Shown here: positions 15,638 to 26,439 of the stretch, piece by piece
How positions within the stretch are numbered: the first letter of the stretch is position 1
How the letters are laid out: every line of letters begins with the position of its first letter
Origin: an uncultured Alphaproteobacteria bacterium
Lineage (GTDB): Bacteria > Pseudomonadota > Alphaproteobacteria > SP197
DNA length: 64,000 bases
Reading direction: 5' to 3'
Assembly: GCA_958295695.1 (NCBI GenBank)
Contig: OY282363.1
Coordinates: 496,001 to 560,000 of the forward strand
Notes under the pieces: generated by a model
Told to the model about the DNA's origin: nothing
What the model saw: only the letters and a program-made list of their open reading frames with translations
Databases searched by the model: none
Position numbers and translations under genes: made by a program

Positions 15638-16641
15638 GGCGGGGGGACGCCGACGCGCGCGGCCGCTTCGACCGGCCCCTTCCAGACGCCGTCGTGGAGC
15701 GCGACGCCGTCGCGTCGGCGGCGGGCTTCGCTCTCGCGTTCGGGGTCGCCGGGCACGCGCACCCTGTCGACGCCCGCCGCGGGCGGCGTGGCGCGCAGGC
15801 GCTCGACGATCGCGCGAGCGTCCGCGTCGAAGTCGTCCGGGCCGAACAGGTCCTTCCGCAAGGCTATCACGATCCAGTTGAACTCGAAGGCGCGGCCCAG
15901 CATGGCCCCGCCGGCCAACTCGGCGATCACGGCCAGGCCGTAGCCCTTGTGCCCGCCGGCCGGCGGCAGCGCGCCGCCGTCGTCGTAGTCGTCGATGCTC
16001 GTCGTGGGGCGGCCGTCCCTGTCGACCAGCCAGCCCTCGGGCACGGGCTCCCCGGTGCGGCGGCGAATCGTCACCTTGCCGTTGGCGACCGAGCAGGTCG
16101 CGAAGTCGGCCGAGACGTCGCCCGCGCCGCCGCCGGGCATCGCGAACGCCCAGGGATTGGTCGAGATCGCGCCCCCGCGCCCGCCGTGGGCCGCGACGAC
16201 GGCCCAGCGGTCCGCGCCGCCTCCGCCGAAGACCATGGCGAACAGACCGGCCGCGGCGAGCCGCTCGCCGTAGGCTCCGATACGGCCCGTATGCGCCACG
16301 TTGCGCACGCCGGCGCAGACGATGGGCCGGTCCCGCGCCATCGCGATCAGCTCGTCGACCGCCCGCTCCATGGCGGGAATGCCGAGCCCGCCTCCGCCGT
16401 CGACCGCGAGCACGGTCGGACCCGTCCGCTCGAGGACGATCTCGCCCGCCGGCCTCGCCCCGCCCGCCGCGAACCGGTCGAGGTAGGCGGCGACCCGGTT
16501 CACGCCGTGGGAGGCGACGTTCTTCACCTCGGCCTCGACCAGGTGACGGGCCACCAGGCGGGCCTCGGCCACCCTCATGCCGGCGCCCGCGAGCGCGTCG
16601 GCGCGGAAGGTTTCCAGGGTCTCGGGCGGCAGCGTGGGCAT
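15634..16641 (-). CDS. Malate/L-lactate/ureidoglycolate dehydrogenase family (Ldh2) oxidoreductase
   Basis: The 335-residue protein matches the Ldh2/MdH family, which uses a fold unrelated to classical lactate dehydrogenases. Conserved parts are VKNVASHGVNRVAAYLDRF (catalytic His in SHG), NVAHTGRIGAYGERLAAAGLFAM, AISTNPWAFAMPG and GGHKGYGLAVIAELAGG. It oxidises a 2-hydroxyacid with NAD(P). The ATG at 16641 starts the conserved helix LPPETLETFRADALAGAG; a longer frame upstream is rejected because it is low-complexity and arginine-rich. It is coupled to the downstream adenylate cyclase by a 4-nt overlap, an unusual pairing. Confidence 0.85.
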   Translation of the reverse strand: MPTLPPETLETFRADALAGAGMRVAEARLVARHLVEAEVKNVASHGVNRVAAYLDRFAAGGARPAGEIVLERTGPTVLAVDGGGGLGIPAMERAVDELIAMARDRPIVCAGVRNVAHTGRIGAYGERLAAAGLFAMVFGGGGADRWAVVAAHGGRGGAISTNPWAFAMPGGGAGDVSADFATCSVANGKVTIRRRTGEPVPEGWLVDRDGRPTTSIDDYDDGGALPPAGGHKGYGLAVIAELAGGAMLGRAFEFNWIVIALRKDLFGPDDFDADARAIVERLRATPPAAGVDRVRVPGDPERESEARRRRDGVALHDGVWKGPVEAAARVGVPPP

Positions 16642-16783
16642 GGCGCGGTCGCGGCGTCGGGGCGGGACGCCATCGTAGGCCGATCCGAAGGGGGAGGGCC
16701 AGACCGCTGGGCGGCGTCCCGCGCCTCTTGTCCCGCGGCCCGCCGGCGGCGACAATGCGTCCGTCACCGGCGGGAGCATCGAG

Positions 16784-17365
16784 ATGCCAAAGGTCAGCTT
16801 CGCCCACATGGAGAACGGCACGGCCGAGGACTACAGGATCGTCGCGGACGCCATCAGGGACGCGCACGGCCTGCTCGCCGGCCAGTTGCTGGACCTGCTC
16901 AAGGCGACGGAGACGGCCGAGATGGGCCTCAACGTCACCCGGCTGGAGCACGCGCTCCAGACCGCCACCCACGCCTACCGGAACGGCGAGGACGACGACA
17001 TGGTGGTGGGCGCGCTGATGCACGACATCGCCGACAACATCGCGCCCTACAACCACGCCGAGGTCGCGGCGGCCATTCTCAGGCCTTATGTCTCGGAGCG
17101 GGTCGCCTGGGTCGTGAAGCGCCACGGCCTGTTCCAGACCTACTACTACGCCCACTACCGGGGCGGCGACCGCAACGCGCGCGACGCCTACCGGGGCCAC
17201 CCCCATTACCGGGACTGCATCGACTTCTGCGCGAAGTACGACCAGATCGCCTTCGATCCGGACTACGCCGGGACCATGCCGCTCGAGGCCTTCGAGCCCG
17301 CGGTCCACCGCGTCTTCTCGCGCGCGCCCCGCTTCGACCTCGCGACCCGGGACGAGGCGGCCTGA
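16784..17365 (+). CDS. HD-domain protein (putative metal-dependent phosphohydrolase or oxygenase)
   Basis: The protein has 193 residues. The HD metal site is read as His in RLEHALQTATHA, the HD pair in GALMHDIADN, His in YNHAEVAA, His in VKRHG, and Asp in CAKYDQIAFD. These extra histidines are also found in the mixed-valent di-iron HD oxygenase group (PhnZ and relatives), so phosphohydrolase or oxygenase activity are both possible. A GGGAG ribosome-binding site precedes the ATG. It is transcribed away from the Ldh2/cyclase operon. Confidence 0.75.
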   Translation: MPKVSFAHMENGTAEDYRIVADAIRDAHGLLAGQLLDLLKATETAEMGLNVTRLEHALQTATHAYRNGEDDDMVVGALMHDIADNIAPYNHAEVAAAILRPYVSERVAWVVKRHGLFQTYYYAHYRGGDRNARDAYRGHPHYRDCIDFCAKYDQIAFDPDYAGTMPLEAFEPAVHRVFSRAPRFDLATRDEAA

Positions 17366-17692
17366 CGTTCCGCGTCGATCGCGAGGCGATGCCGGGGAAG
17401 AGCGCGCGCGACCGGTTGACGCGGGCCATGTCCGAAGGGCCGAGACGCCCGAACGGGGGACCGGGTTTTTCCAAACGGATGGACATGGCCTTGTCGACCG
17501 CCGCGAAGGACTTCTCGCGCGGGCCGTTGTCCGGAGAAGGCGCCACCGGCGGGCGGACGAGAGGCGCCGGCGTTTCGCTGGAGGTCACCGGCGGGACAGT
17601 GACCGTGGCGTGAATGGCTCGACCTCCGTTGCTTTCCCGTTACATGGAACGCGCGGACAGGGTGCTGGCAAGCGGAGCGTCTGTCGGTCGCC
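17366..17692. other. Intergenic, no gene recognised
   Basis: These 327 bases lie between the HD gene and the 3' end of acs. Short frames exist in all directions but none resembles a known protein, has a good ribosome-binding site or keeps normal amino-acid composition. I see no clear hairpin with a T-run. Confidence 0.5.
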
Positions 17693-19633
<1,941 letters not shown>

Positions 19634-19768
19634 GGCGGCCTCCTCCTCGGAAGATGGCGCGGCGCGCGCGCCGACCGTGACACCTTGTGCCATGGCCCGG
19701 CGGCCCGGTTCAAGCGGACGCCGGGCGGGGCGGCGTCCGCCCGGACGGCCCGACGGAAATCCGGTTCT

Positions 19769-19929
19769 CATGTCCTCGTCGAGGCCGGGCGCGAGGCGGA
19801 CGAGGCCGGCGACCCGGTCTTCGACGCCCGGATCGCGGCGCTCCGCCGGGAAAGCGGCGTCTCCCGGCTCGTGCCGAGGACCGCGACTTCGACCGTTTCG
19901 GGAGCGTGCCCACCGAGGGTCTCGCGCCG
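19769..19929 (+). pseudogene. Remnant of a PIN-domain (VapC-type) toxin
   Basis: Starting at 19769, one frame reads [34 protein letters not shown]. The next part of a VapC C-terminus, [18 protein letters not shown], appears immediately after but one frame over. Intact VapC toxins read [15 protein letters not shown] here, so one base is missing around 19873-19876. The N-terminal two thirds of the PIN domain and any antitoxin are gone. It lies in the 376-bp gap between acs and the creatininase gene; the rest of the gap shows nothing. Confidence 0.65.
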
Positions 19930-20009
19930 CGCCGGACCGCCGGACGCGGGCGATTCACCCCGCGCGGAATCTGCTCTATCGTCGGCTCCTCGCGCGAGGG
20001 GAGACCGCC

Positions 20010-20756
20010 ATGCAATTGCAGCTTTCGACCTGGCCGGAGGTCGAGCGGTATCTCGGGACCTCGACCGGCATCGTCATGCCGATCGGCTCGACCGAGCAGC
20101 ACGGTCCCAACGGGCTGGTGGGGACCGACGCGATCTGCCCCGAGGTCATCGCGCGCGGGCTGGGCGAGGCGACGGGCGCCATGGTCGCGCCCACCATCCA
20201 TGTCGGCGTCGCCCAGCACCACCTGGGCTTCGCGGGGTCCATGTGCCTGCGCCCCTCGACGCTCATCCAGGTCGTGCGCGACTGCGTCGTTTCGCTCGCG
20301 CGCCACGGCTTCGACCGGTTCTTCTTCCTCAACGGCCACGGCGGCAACATCGCGACGATCGAGGCGGCCTTCGCCGAGATCCATTCGGAGGTCTCGATGC
20401 TGACGCGCCAAGCGCGGCGGCCGCTGCGCTGCAAATCGGCCAACTGGTGGGACTCCAGGGGCGTGTCCGGGATCGGCAAGGCGCTCTACGGCGCCGACGA
20501 GGGCAGCCACGCCACGTGCAGCGAGGTCTCGGTGACGCAGTACGCCTGTCCGGACCATATCAAGAGCGCCAACTTCGAGGGCCGCGCGCCCGCCTATTCG
20601 GGCATCCACGACGCCGACGACTACCGCCGCCGCTATCCCGACGGCCGCATCGGCAGCCTGCCCTCGCTGTCGACGCCCGAGGCGGGCAAGCGTCTGGTCG
20701 AGGCCTCGGTCAGGGACCTGGCCGAGACGTACCGGGCCTTCCTGAACGCGGATTAG
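20010..20756 (+). CDS. Creatininase/MftE-family amidohydrolase
   Basis: The 248-residue protein has the creatininase metal-site motifs: IGSTEQHGP (Glu and His), GTDAI (Asp), VGVAQHHLGFAGS, FFLNGHGGN, and GSHATCSEVS (Glu). The family hydrolyses cyclic amides or small amide bonds with two metal ions. A GAGGGGAG ribosome-binding site precedes the ATG. It leads a three-gene run with a ThDP-dependent enzyme (18 bp downstream) and a methyltransferase (35 bp further), so it probably opens or trims a small nitrogenous metabolite. Confidence 0.85.
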   Translation: MQLQLSTWPEVERYLGTSTGIVMPIGSTEQHGPNGLVGTDAICPEVIARGLGEATGAMVAPTIHVGVAQHHLGFAGSMCLRPSTLIQVVRDCVVSLARHGFDRFFFLNGHGGNIATIEAAFAEIHSEVSMLTRQARRPLRCKSANWWDSRGVSGIGKALYGADEGSHATCSEVSVTQYACPDHIKSANFEGRAPAYSGIHDADDYRRRYPDGRIGSLPSLSTPEAGKRLVEASVRDLAETYRAFLNAD

Positions 20757-20774
20757 GACGAGAAGGGACACGCC

Positions 20775-22316
20775 ATGAACGGAGCCGAAAGCCTGGTGCG
20801 CACCCTGGTCGAAGGCGGCGTCGACGTCTGCTTCACCAATCCCGGCACCTCGGAGATGCACTTCTGCGCGGCGCTCGACCGGGTCGAGGGCATGCGCTGC
20901 ATCCTGGGCCTGTTCGAAGGCGTCGTCACCGGCGCGGCCGACGGCTACGGCCGCATGAAGGACGGCCCGGCGGCCACGCTGCTCCACACGGGGCCGGGCC
21001 TCGGCAACGGGCTCGCCAACCTCCACAACGCCAGGAAGGCGCTGACGCCCGTCGTCAACATCGTCGGCGAGCACGCGACCTACCACATCCGGCACGACGC
21101 GCCGCTCACCTCCGATATCGAGGGCATCGCCCGGCCGGTCTCCGACTGGGTGAAGACCTGCCCGGACGCCGCCTCGGTCGCGGTCGACGGCGCCCAGGCG
21201 ATCGCGGAGGCGAGGACCGCGCCCGGCCGTATCGCGACGCTCATCCTGCCGGCCGACACGGCCTGGAACGAGGCCGGCGGCGTGGCGGGCGCGCCCGCTG
21301 TCCCGCCGCCCGCTCCGGCGGCCGGGGAGGCCGTGCGCGACTGCGCGGACGCCCTGCGCTCGGGCGAGCCGTGCATGATCCTGCTGGGCCACCGCGCGCT
21401 GCGCGCGGACGCGACGGAAGTCGCGGGCCGGATCGCCGCCAGGACCGGCGCGGAGCTCAGGATCGAGTTCGGGGCGGCGCGTTGCGAACGCGGCGCGGGC
21501 CGGGTGACGCCCGACCGCATCCCCTATGTCGTCGACGAGGCGTTCGGCGTCACCGGGCGCCTGCGCCACATGATCCTGGTCGGCGCCAGGACGCCGGTGG
21601 CCTTCTTCGCCTATCCCGGCAAGCCCAGCGTGCTGATCCCCGAGACCTGCCGGACCCATCTGCTGGCGCCCGCCGCCGGCGACGCGATGGGGGCGCTCGA
21701 ATGGCTGGCCGACGAGGTGGGCGCGAACGACGCCGAGCCCGCGCGCGAGACGGAGCAACGCCCGGCGCTCGAATCGGGCGGCCTCACCATCGACAAGATC
21801 GCCAGCGCCATCGGCCGCCTGATGCCCGAGGGCTGCATCGTCGACGACGAGGCGATCACCTCGGGCCGCATGCTGCACGCCTACACCAGGGGCTGCCCGC
21901 CGCACGACTGGCTGTTCGGCACCGGCGGCTCCATCGGTCGCGCGCTGCCCAGCGCCACCGGCGCCGCGGTCGCCTGCCCCGACCGCAAGGTGCTGTGCCT
22001 GTCGGGCGACGGCAGCGCGATGTACACGATCCAGGCCCTGTGGACCCAGGCGCGCGAGGGCCTCGACGTCGTCACGGTCATCTACAACAACCGGACCTAC
22101 GCCATCCTGCATGGCGAACTTAGGAACGTCGGCGCCAACCCCGGACCGAAGGCGCGCGACATGTTCGACCTCGACCGGCCCGACCTCGATTGGGTCCGGA
22201 TGGCGAACGGGCTGGGCGTGGAGGCGGCGCGCGCCGAGACGGCCGAGGCGTTCAACCGCGCGCTCGCCGCCGCCTTCGCGAGCCCGGGCCCGTTCCTGAT
22301 CGACGCGGTGATCTAG
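20775..22316 (+). CDS. Thiamine-diphosphate-dependent enzyme, acetolactate synthase large subunit-like
   Basis: The protein has 513 residues, with an N-terminal ThDP-binding PYR domain (CFTNPGTSEMHFCAAL, then GLFEGVVTGAADGYGR with the activating Glu). A central domain follows, and then a C-terminal PP domain with LCLSGDGSAMYTIQALW and VIYNNRTYAIL (GDG..NN motif). It lacks a strong FAD-binding signature in the central domain and is shorter than AHAS large subunits. It fits the benzoylformate-decarboxylase-like or IlvX-like subgroup; a 2-oxoacid decarboxylase or lyase is likely. It belongs to the creatininase-methyltransferase operon. Confidence 0.82.
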   Translation: MNGAESLVRTLVEGGVDVCFTNPGTSEMHFCAALDRVEGMRCILGLFEGVVTGAADGYGRMKDGPAATLLHTGPGLGNGLANLHNARKALTPVVNIVGEHATYHIRHDAPLTSDIEGIARPVSDWVKTCPDAASVAVDGAQAIAEARTAPGRIATLILPADTAWNEAGGVAGAPAVPPPAPAAGEAVRDCADALRSGEPCMILLGHRALRADATEVAGRIAARTGAELRIEFGAARCERGAGRVTPDRIPYVVDEAFGVTGRLRHMILVGARTPVAFFAYPGKPSVLIPETCRTHLLAPAAGDAMGALEWLADEVGANDAEPARETEQRPALESGGLTIDKIASAIGRLMPEGCIVDDEAITSGRMLHAYTRGCPPHDWLFGTGGSIGRALPSATGAAVACPDRKVLCLSGDGSAMYTIQALWTQAREGLDVVTVIYNNRTYAILHGELRNVGANPGPKARDMFDLDRPDLDWVRMANGLGVEAARAETAEAFNRALAAAFASPGPFLIDAVI

Positions 22317-22351
22317 AAGACGCCTTCGCGCCGGCGCGGAAGGGACGACGC

Positions 22352-23125
22352 ATGGCCCACGAGAACGAATACCACGACGCGATGATCGCCACCCTCGAGC
22401 TCGCGTGGGGCGAGGGTTTCATGGCGCCGGGCGGCAAGGGCAACGTGGACCGCATGGTCGCGGGTCTCGACATCGCCGGGAAGAGCGTGCTCGATATCGG
22501 CTGCGGGCTGGGCGGGCCCGCCTTCGTGCTGGCGGCCGACCATGGCGCGACCGTGACGGGGACCGACCTCGAGGCCCCGCTCGTGGCCCGGGCGAACGCG
22601 GCGGCGCGGGCGAAGGGGCTGGCCGGCAGGGTCTCGTTCCGGGTCGTCGAGGCGGGGCCCATGGCGTTCGGCGACGCCAGCTTCGACATCGTCTTCAGTT
22701 CCGGCGCCTTCACCCAGATCGACGACAAGGAGGGCATGTTCGCCGAGGTCTTCCGGGTGCTCGAGCCAGGCGGCTGGTTCACGGTCTACGACTGGCTCAA
22801 GGCGCCGGGCGGCTACAGCGACGCCATGCGGGAGTGGTTCCGGCTCGAGGGCCTGACCTACGCCATGCGGACGCTCGAGGAGCATGAAGCCCTGCTGCGC
22901 GAAACCGGCTTCGTCGACGTGACGGTCGAGGACCGCTCGGACTGGTACCGCCGCGTCGTGCGGGAGGAATACGGGAAGATGAAGGGCGAATGGCGCGCGC
23001 CCATGGTCGACCGGATCGGCCGGGCCGAGGCCGACCGCTTCGTCGAGAACTGGCGCGCCATGGTCGTCGTCTGCGAGTCCGGGGAGATGCGCCAGGGCTA
23101 CTCCCGCGGACGCAAGCCCCTGTAG
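22352..23125 (+). CDS. SAM-dependent methyltransferase (class I, small-molecule type)
   Basis: The 257-residue protein has motif I VLDIGCGLGGPAFVLA, acidic loop GTDLEAPLV, motif II FDIVFSSGAFTQIDDK and motif III VLEPGGWFTVYDWLK. The C-terminus ENWRAMVVVCESGEMRQGYSRGRKP is highly conserved in this alphaproteobacterial subgroup. It resembles phosphoethanolamine or glycine/sarcosine N-methyltransferases, but the acceptor is unknown. A GGAAGGGACGACGC leader gives the ATG at 22352. It is the last gene of the run started by the creatininase gene. Confidence 0.85.
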   Translation: MAHENEYHDAMIATLELAWGEGFMAPGGKGNVDRMVAGLDIAGKSVLDIGCGLGGPAFVLAADHGATVTGTDLEAPLVARANAAARAKGLAGRVSFRVVEAGPMAFGDASFDIVFSSGAFTQIDDKEGMFAEVFRVLEPGGWFTVYDWLKAPGGYSDAMREWFRLEGLTYAMRTLEEHEALLRETGFVDVTVEDRSDWYRRVVREEYGKMKGEWRAPMVDRIGRAEADRFVENWRAMVVVCESGEMRQGYSRGRKPL

Positions 23126-23139
23126 AGGGTCATCCTGTC

Positions 23140-23275
23140 GGATTGGATCGGGGCCGCCCCTCGATACGGCGCTTCGCGCCGCCTCGGGACGAGGGGATTT
23201 GTGCCTTGTCCCTACCCGACATCGCCCTCACCCCGAGGCGCGCGCCGCGGGGGGGCGTATCGAAGGGCGGGCGCG
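23140..23275. repeat. Dispersed intergenic repeat, paired copies in inverted orientation
   Basis: The first half has CCCCTCGATACG, a tight hairpin CGGCGC-TTC-GCGCCG (23167-23181), then CCTCGGGACGAGGGG. The second half is an inverted version: CCCTCACCCCGAGG, a GC-rich hairpin, then CGTATCGAAGGGCGGGCG. Related units are at 24625-24740, 28625-28660, 33485-33580 and 62350-62375. It lies between convergent genes and may act as a bidirectional terminator. Confidence 0.6.
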
Positions 23276-23280
23276 CCGGC

Positions 23281-24471
23281 TCAGTACCGCCTGGGAACGT
23301 AGCGCGCGTACCACGCCATCGCGGCCATGCCGAGGCCCGACGCCACGAAGACGAAGGGCAGCGCGAAGACCTCCAGCAACAGGGAGAAGACGCCCGGCGG
23401 CCCGATCTGGGAGGTGTCGCGGAAGGTCGCGAAGACGCTGGTCATCTCCGCGCGCTCGTGGGGGTGCACGGCGCGCAGGAAGAGCATGTTGCCGGCCCCG
23501 TCGATCGTGCTGGCCGCGAACGCCGCGGCGAGGAAGACCGCCACGCCCAGCCACGGGCTTCCCGCGGCGAGCGCCACGACGACGCTGCCGGCGGCGGAGG
23601 CGGCGTAACCGGCGACCAGCAGCCCGCGGATGCCCCAGCGCCGTCCGAGCCGGCCCCAGAGCGGGCAGAGCAGCACGGCGCCCGAGCCGGCCGAGACGAC
23701 GAGGCCCGCGACCGTGTCGCCCAGGCCGGCCTCGACGCAATAGATGGGCGCGTAGACGAAGAACATGGCCCACCAGCCCGACCGGCCGACCGCCAGCAGC
23801 CAGGCCAGACGCAGGCGCGGCTGGCGGAAAAAATGGGGAAAGAACCTGAAGGGGTTGGGCGGCGAGGCCCGCGCCGCCCGGATCGCCCGGTTGTCCGAGA
23901 AGCGCAGGTAGAGGAAGACCGCATAGGAGACGGCGGTCAGCGCGGCCATGGCGATGAACGGGGCCGGACGCCCGAACTCCTGGGCGAGCAGCACCCCGCC
24001 GAAGGGGCCGACGATGAAACCCGACCCCATGAACAGGACCCGCACCGGCTCGAACCGGCCGAACTCCTGGCGCGGGATGTGGTCCATCAGGTAGAGGTTG
24101 AACGCGATGTCGAACGCGATGAAGCCGACCAGGAAACAGGTCAGGCCCGCCGCGAAGGGGATGGCGCCGCCCAGCGACAGCAGAGCGGCGGCGAGACAGA
24201 CCAGGACGGCGCCGAGCGCGACGACCCGCCGCCTGCGGAACCGGTGGACCAGGAGCGGCATCGACAGGCTCCCGGCCAGCCCGGCGAAGGACGCGCCGAA
24301 GTAGAGCACGCTGACGTCCTGGGCCGAACCCACGGTCTCGAGCGCCATCAGCGGCAGGACGGTGAGCGGCAAGGCGCGGGCGACGCCCTGAAGGCCGTAG
24401 AGCACGGCGAACGGCATCGCGTTGGGAAGGTCGGCGACGCCCAGCCAGACCTGGAGATGGAGACCCCGCAC
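23281..24471 (-). CDS. Major facilitator superfamily transporter
   Basis: The 396-residue protein shows about 12 hydrophobic segments. A loop-2/3-like basic motif VHRFRRRRVVALGA falls after helix 2, and a long central loop FSDNRAIRAARASPPNPFRFFPHF lies between helices 6 and 7, as in MFS proteins. The substrate cannot be read. The GTG at 24471 has GGGAGAG upstream; an ATG at 24417 (MPFAVLYG) would remove 18 residues but leave helix 1 intact. It is convergent with the methyltransferase operon across a repeat. Confidence 0.82.
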   Translation of the reverse strand: MRGLHLQVWLGVADLPNAMPFAVLYGLQGVARALPLTVLPLMALETVGSAQDVSVLYFGASFAGLAGSLSMPLLVHRFRRRRVVALGAVLVCLAAALLSLGGAIPFAAGLTCFLVGFIAFDIAFNLYLMDHIPRQEFGRFEPVRVLFMGSGFIVGPFGGVLLAQEFGRPAPFIAMAALTAVSYAVFLYLRFSDNRAIRAARASPPNPFRFFPHFFRQPRLRLAWLLAVGRSGWWAMFFVYAPIYCVEAGLGDTVAGLVVSAGSGAVLLCPLWGRLGRRWGIRGLLVAGYAASAAGSVVVALAAGSPWLGVAVFLAAAFAASTIDGAGNMLFLRAVHPHERAEMTSVFATFRDTSQIGPPGVFSLLLEVFALPFVFVASGLGMAAMAWYARYVPRRY

Positions 24472-24624
24472 CCGGCCCGCTCTCCCGAGGGCTGCCGACG
24501 GTCATCGGAGTCCGCGCGGGCGCGCGACGCAAGATGCCTATCGCGCATGGCAGGGTTGCGCCGAGGCGCTCTGGAGCCTTGTCCCGTCGTCTTGACCCGG
24601 GAGCGGCGGCGGTCCCCGAGCCTG

Positions 24625-24740
24625 TCGCGGGGCCGCCCTTCGATACGCAGCCTTCGGCGGCTGCCCGGGGTGAGGGAGCGTTCGTGGCGTCCCTCATCCC
24701 GAGGTGGCGCGAAGCGTCGTATCGAGGGACGGAACCGCCC
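24625..24740. repeat. Second copy of the paired intergenic repeat
   Basis: The left unit has CCGAGCCTGTCGCGGGGCCG, CCCTTCGATACG, a small hairpin (AGCCTTCGGCGGCT) and CCCGGGGTGAGGG. The right unit is inverted: CCCTCATCCCGAGG, then CGTATCGAGGG. It matches the units at 23140-23275. The region 24472-24744 otherwise has no gene. Confidence 0.6.
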
Positions 24741-24744
24741 GGTT

Positions 24745-26439
24745 TCAGCGCCGGGGAGAAGCCCGCCCGTCCGGGCGCGGCGCTTCGGGACGGGGTCCGT
24801 AGTCCCGCGCCGCCGCGTCCGCCGTGACCAGCCCGCCGCGCAGGTCCGCCTCGATCGCCGCCGGGTCGCGTTCGGCGGGGTCGCCGTAGCCGCCGCCGCC
24901 GGGCGTCTCGATCCAGAGGCGGTCGCCGGGCGGAATGTCCTGCTCGCCCTTGCCGTTCATCGGCTTGCCGCCGCTCAGGCGCGCCACGCCCGGGGCGCCG
25001 TCCCGGCCGCCGGCCCGGCCCCGCGCGGGGAAGGCGATGCGGTCGAGCGCGGCGGCGAGCTGGAAGGGGGCCCCCTCGCTGGAGCTGATCTCGATGATCT
25101 GGCCGTGGCCGCCCCGATGCCTGCCGGCGCCGCCGGAGTCGGGCCTCAACTCGCGCCGCCAGACGATGAGAGGCGCGGTCGATTCCGTCATCTCCACCTG
25201 GCTCCCCATGACGCCCGAGGGATAGGCCGTCGCGTCGAGCCCGTCGCTGGCGGGCCGGCCGCCGGCGCCGCCGTTGTGGACCAGCTCCACGGCGAACGGC
25301 GTCCGGTCGCCGCCCTGGAGATGGCCGAATCCGCCGCGCAGGGAGAGATCCCACAGCACGCCCGTGCCCTCGGCCGGAACGGAGCCGGGCCGGGCCCGGT
25401 GCAGGCAGCCGAAGACGGCGTCGGGCAGGAGCTGGCCCACGATGTGGCGCATCGCCACCGGGGCCGGCTTGCGGGCGTTCATGATCGCGCCCTCCGGCGC
25501 GGTGACGACGAAGGGCTCCAGCGCGCCCGCGTTGTTCGGGATGTCGGGCGCCACGACGCACTTGACGCCGAAGACCGTGTAGGCTTGGGCGTAGGCCGGC
25601 GGACAGTTGATGCCGTAGCGCGAGCGGCCGGAACTGCCGGCGTAGTCGATCGCGAGACGGTCGTCGTCGATCGTCATCGTGGCCGCGATCCGGATCTCGA
25701 AATCGTAGCCGTCGATCGTCATCTCGTTCCGCCAGACGCCCCGCGGCCAGTCCCGGATGCGGGCGAGGGTCGCGTCCCGCGACGTATCGACGATGTAGGT
25801 CGCGAGCCCCTCCAGGGACTCGAGCCGGAACTCCCGCATCATCTCGGCCAGCCGTTCCTCGCCGACCTCGCAACAGGCGATCAGGGCGTAGACGTCGCCC
25901 TCGTTCTGCGCCGGAGTCCTGCCGTTGGCGCGCAGCAGGGTCATCAGCGTCTCGTCGATCGCGCCGCGGTCGACCAGCGCGATCGGCGGGATGTAGAGGC
26001 CTTCCTCGTGAATGTCCGCCGCGTCGGGACCGAAGCCGCGGCCTCCGACGTCGGCGAGGTGCGAGGTGCAGGCGTTGAGGCCGACCGGGACGCCGTCGAG
26101 GAAGCACGGCTTCACCAGCACGAAGTCGTTGAGGTGGCCCGACCCCAGCCACGGATCGTTCGTGAGGTAGATGTCGCCCGGCGCCATCGTCCCGGCCGGG
26201 AAGCGGTCGAGGAAATGCCGGACCGACGCGGCCATGGTGTTGATGTGGCCGGGTGTGCCGGTCACGGCCTGGGCCATCATGCGCCCCCGGAGGTCGAAGA
26301 CGCCCGCCGAGAGGTCGCCGGACTCGCGCACGATCGGGCTCATCGCGGCGCGCATGAGGGTCTGGGCCTGCTCCTCGACCACGGCGATCAGGCGCTCCCA
26401 CATGACCTGACGGTGGATCCGGTCCAGCGCGTCGCTCAT
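24745..26439 (-). CDS. hyuB: Hydantoinase B/oxoprolinase beta-subunit family protein
   Basis: The 564-residue protein begins DALDRIHRQVMWERLIAVVEEQAQTLMRAAMSPIVRESGD. It contains GDIYLTNDPWLGSGHLNDFVL, ACTSHLADVGGRGFGPDA, YGINCPPAY and ETPGGGGYGDP, the standard HyuB markers. With HyuA it forms an ATP-dependent hydrolase of cyclic amides (5-oxoproline, hydantoins) or an acetone-carboxylase-like enzyme. The ATG at 26439 overlaps the hyuA stop (ATGA) with GGGGAGG upstream, so a 1:1 complex is likely. Substrate is uncertain. Confidence 0.9.
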   Translation of the reverse strand: MSDALDRIHRQVMWERLIAVVEEQAQTLMRAAMSPIVRESGDLSAGVFDLRGRMMAQAVTGTPGHINTMAASVRHFLDRFPAGTMAPGDIYLTNDPWLGSGHLNDFVLVKPCFLDGVPVGLNACTSHLADVGGRGFGPDAADIHEEGLYIPPIALVDRGAIDETLMTLLRANGRTPAQNEGDVYALIACCEVGEERLAEMMREFRLESLEGLATYIVDTSRDATLARIRDWPRGVWRNEMTIDGYDFEIRIAATMTIDDDRLAIDYAGSSGRSRYGINCPPAYAQAYTVFGVKCVVAPDIPNNAGALEPFVVTAPEGAIMNARKPAPVAMRHIVGQLLPDAVFGCLHRARPGSVPAEGTGVLWDLSLRGGFGHLQGGDRTPFAVELVHNGGAGGRPASDGLDATAYPSGVMGSQVEMTESTAPLIVWRRELRPDSGGAGRHRGGHGQIIEISSSEGAPFQLAAALDRIAFPARGRAGGRDGAPGVARLSGGKPMNGKGEQDIPPGDRLWIETPGGGGYGDPAERDPAAIEADLRGGLVTADAAARDYGPRPEAPRPDGRASPRR

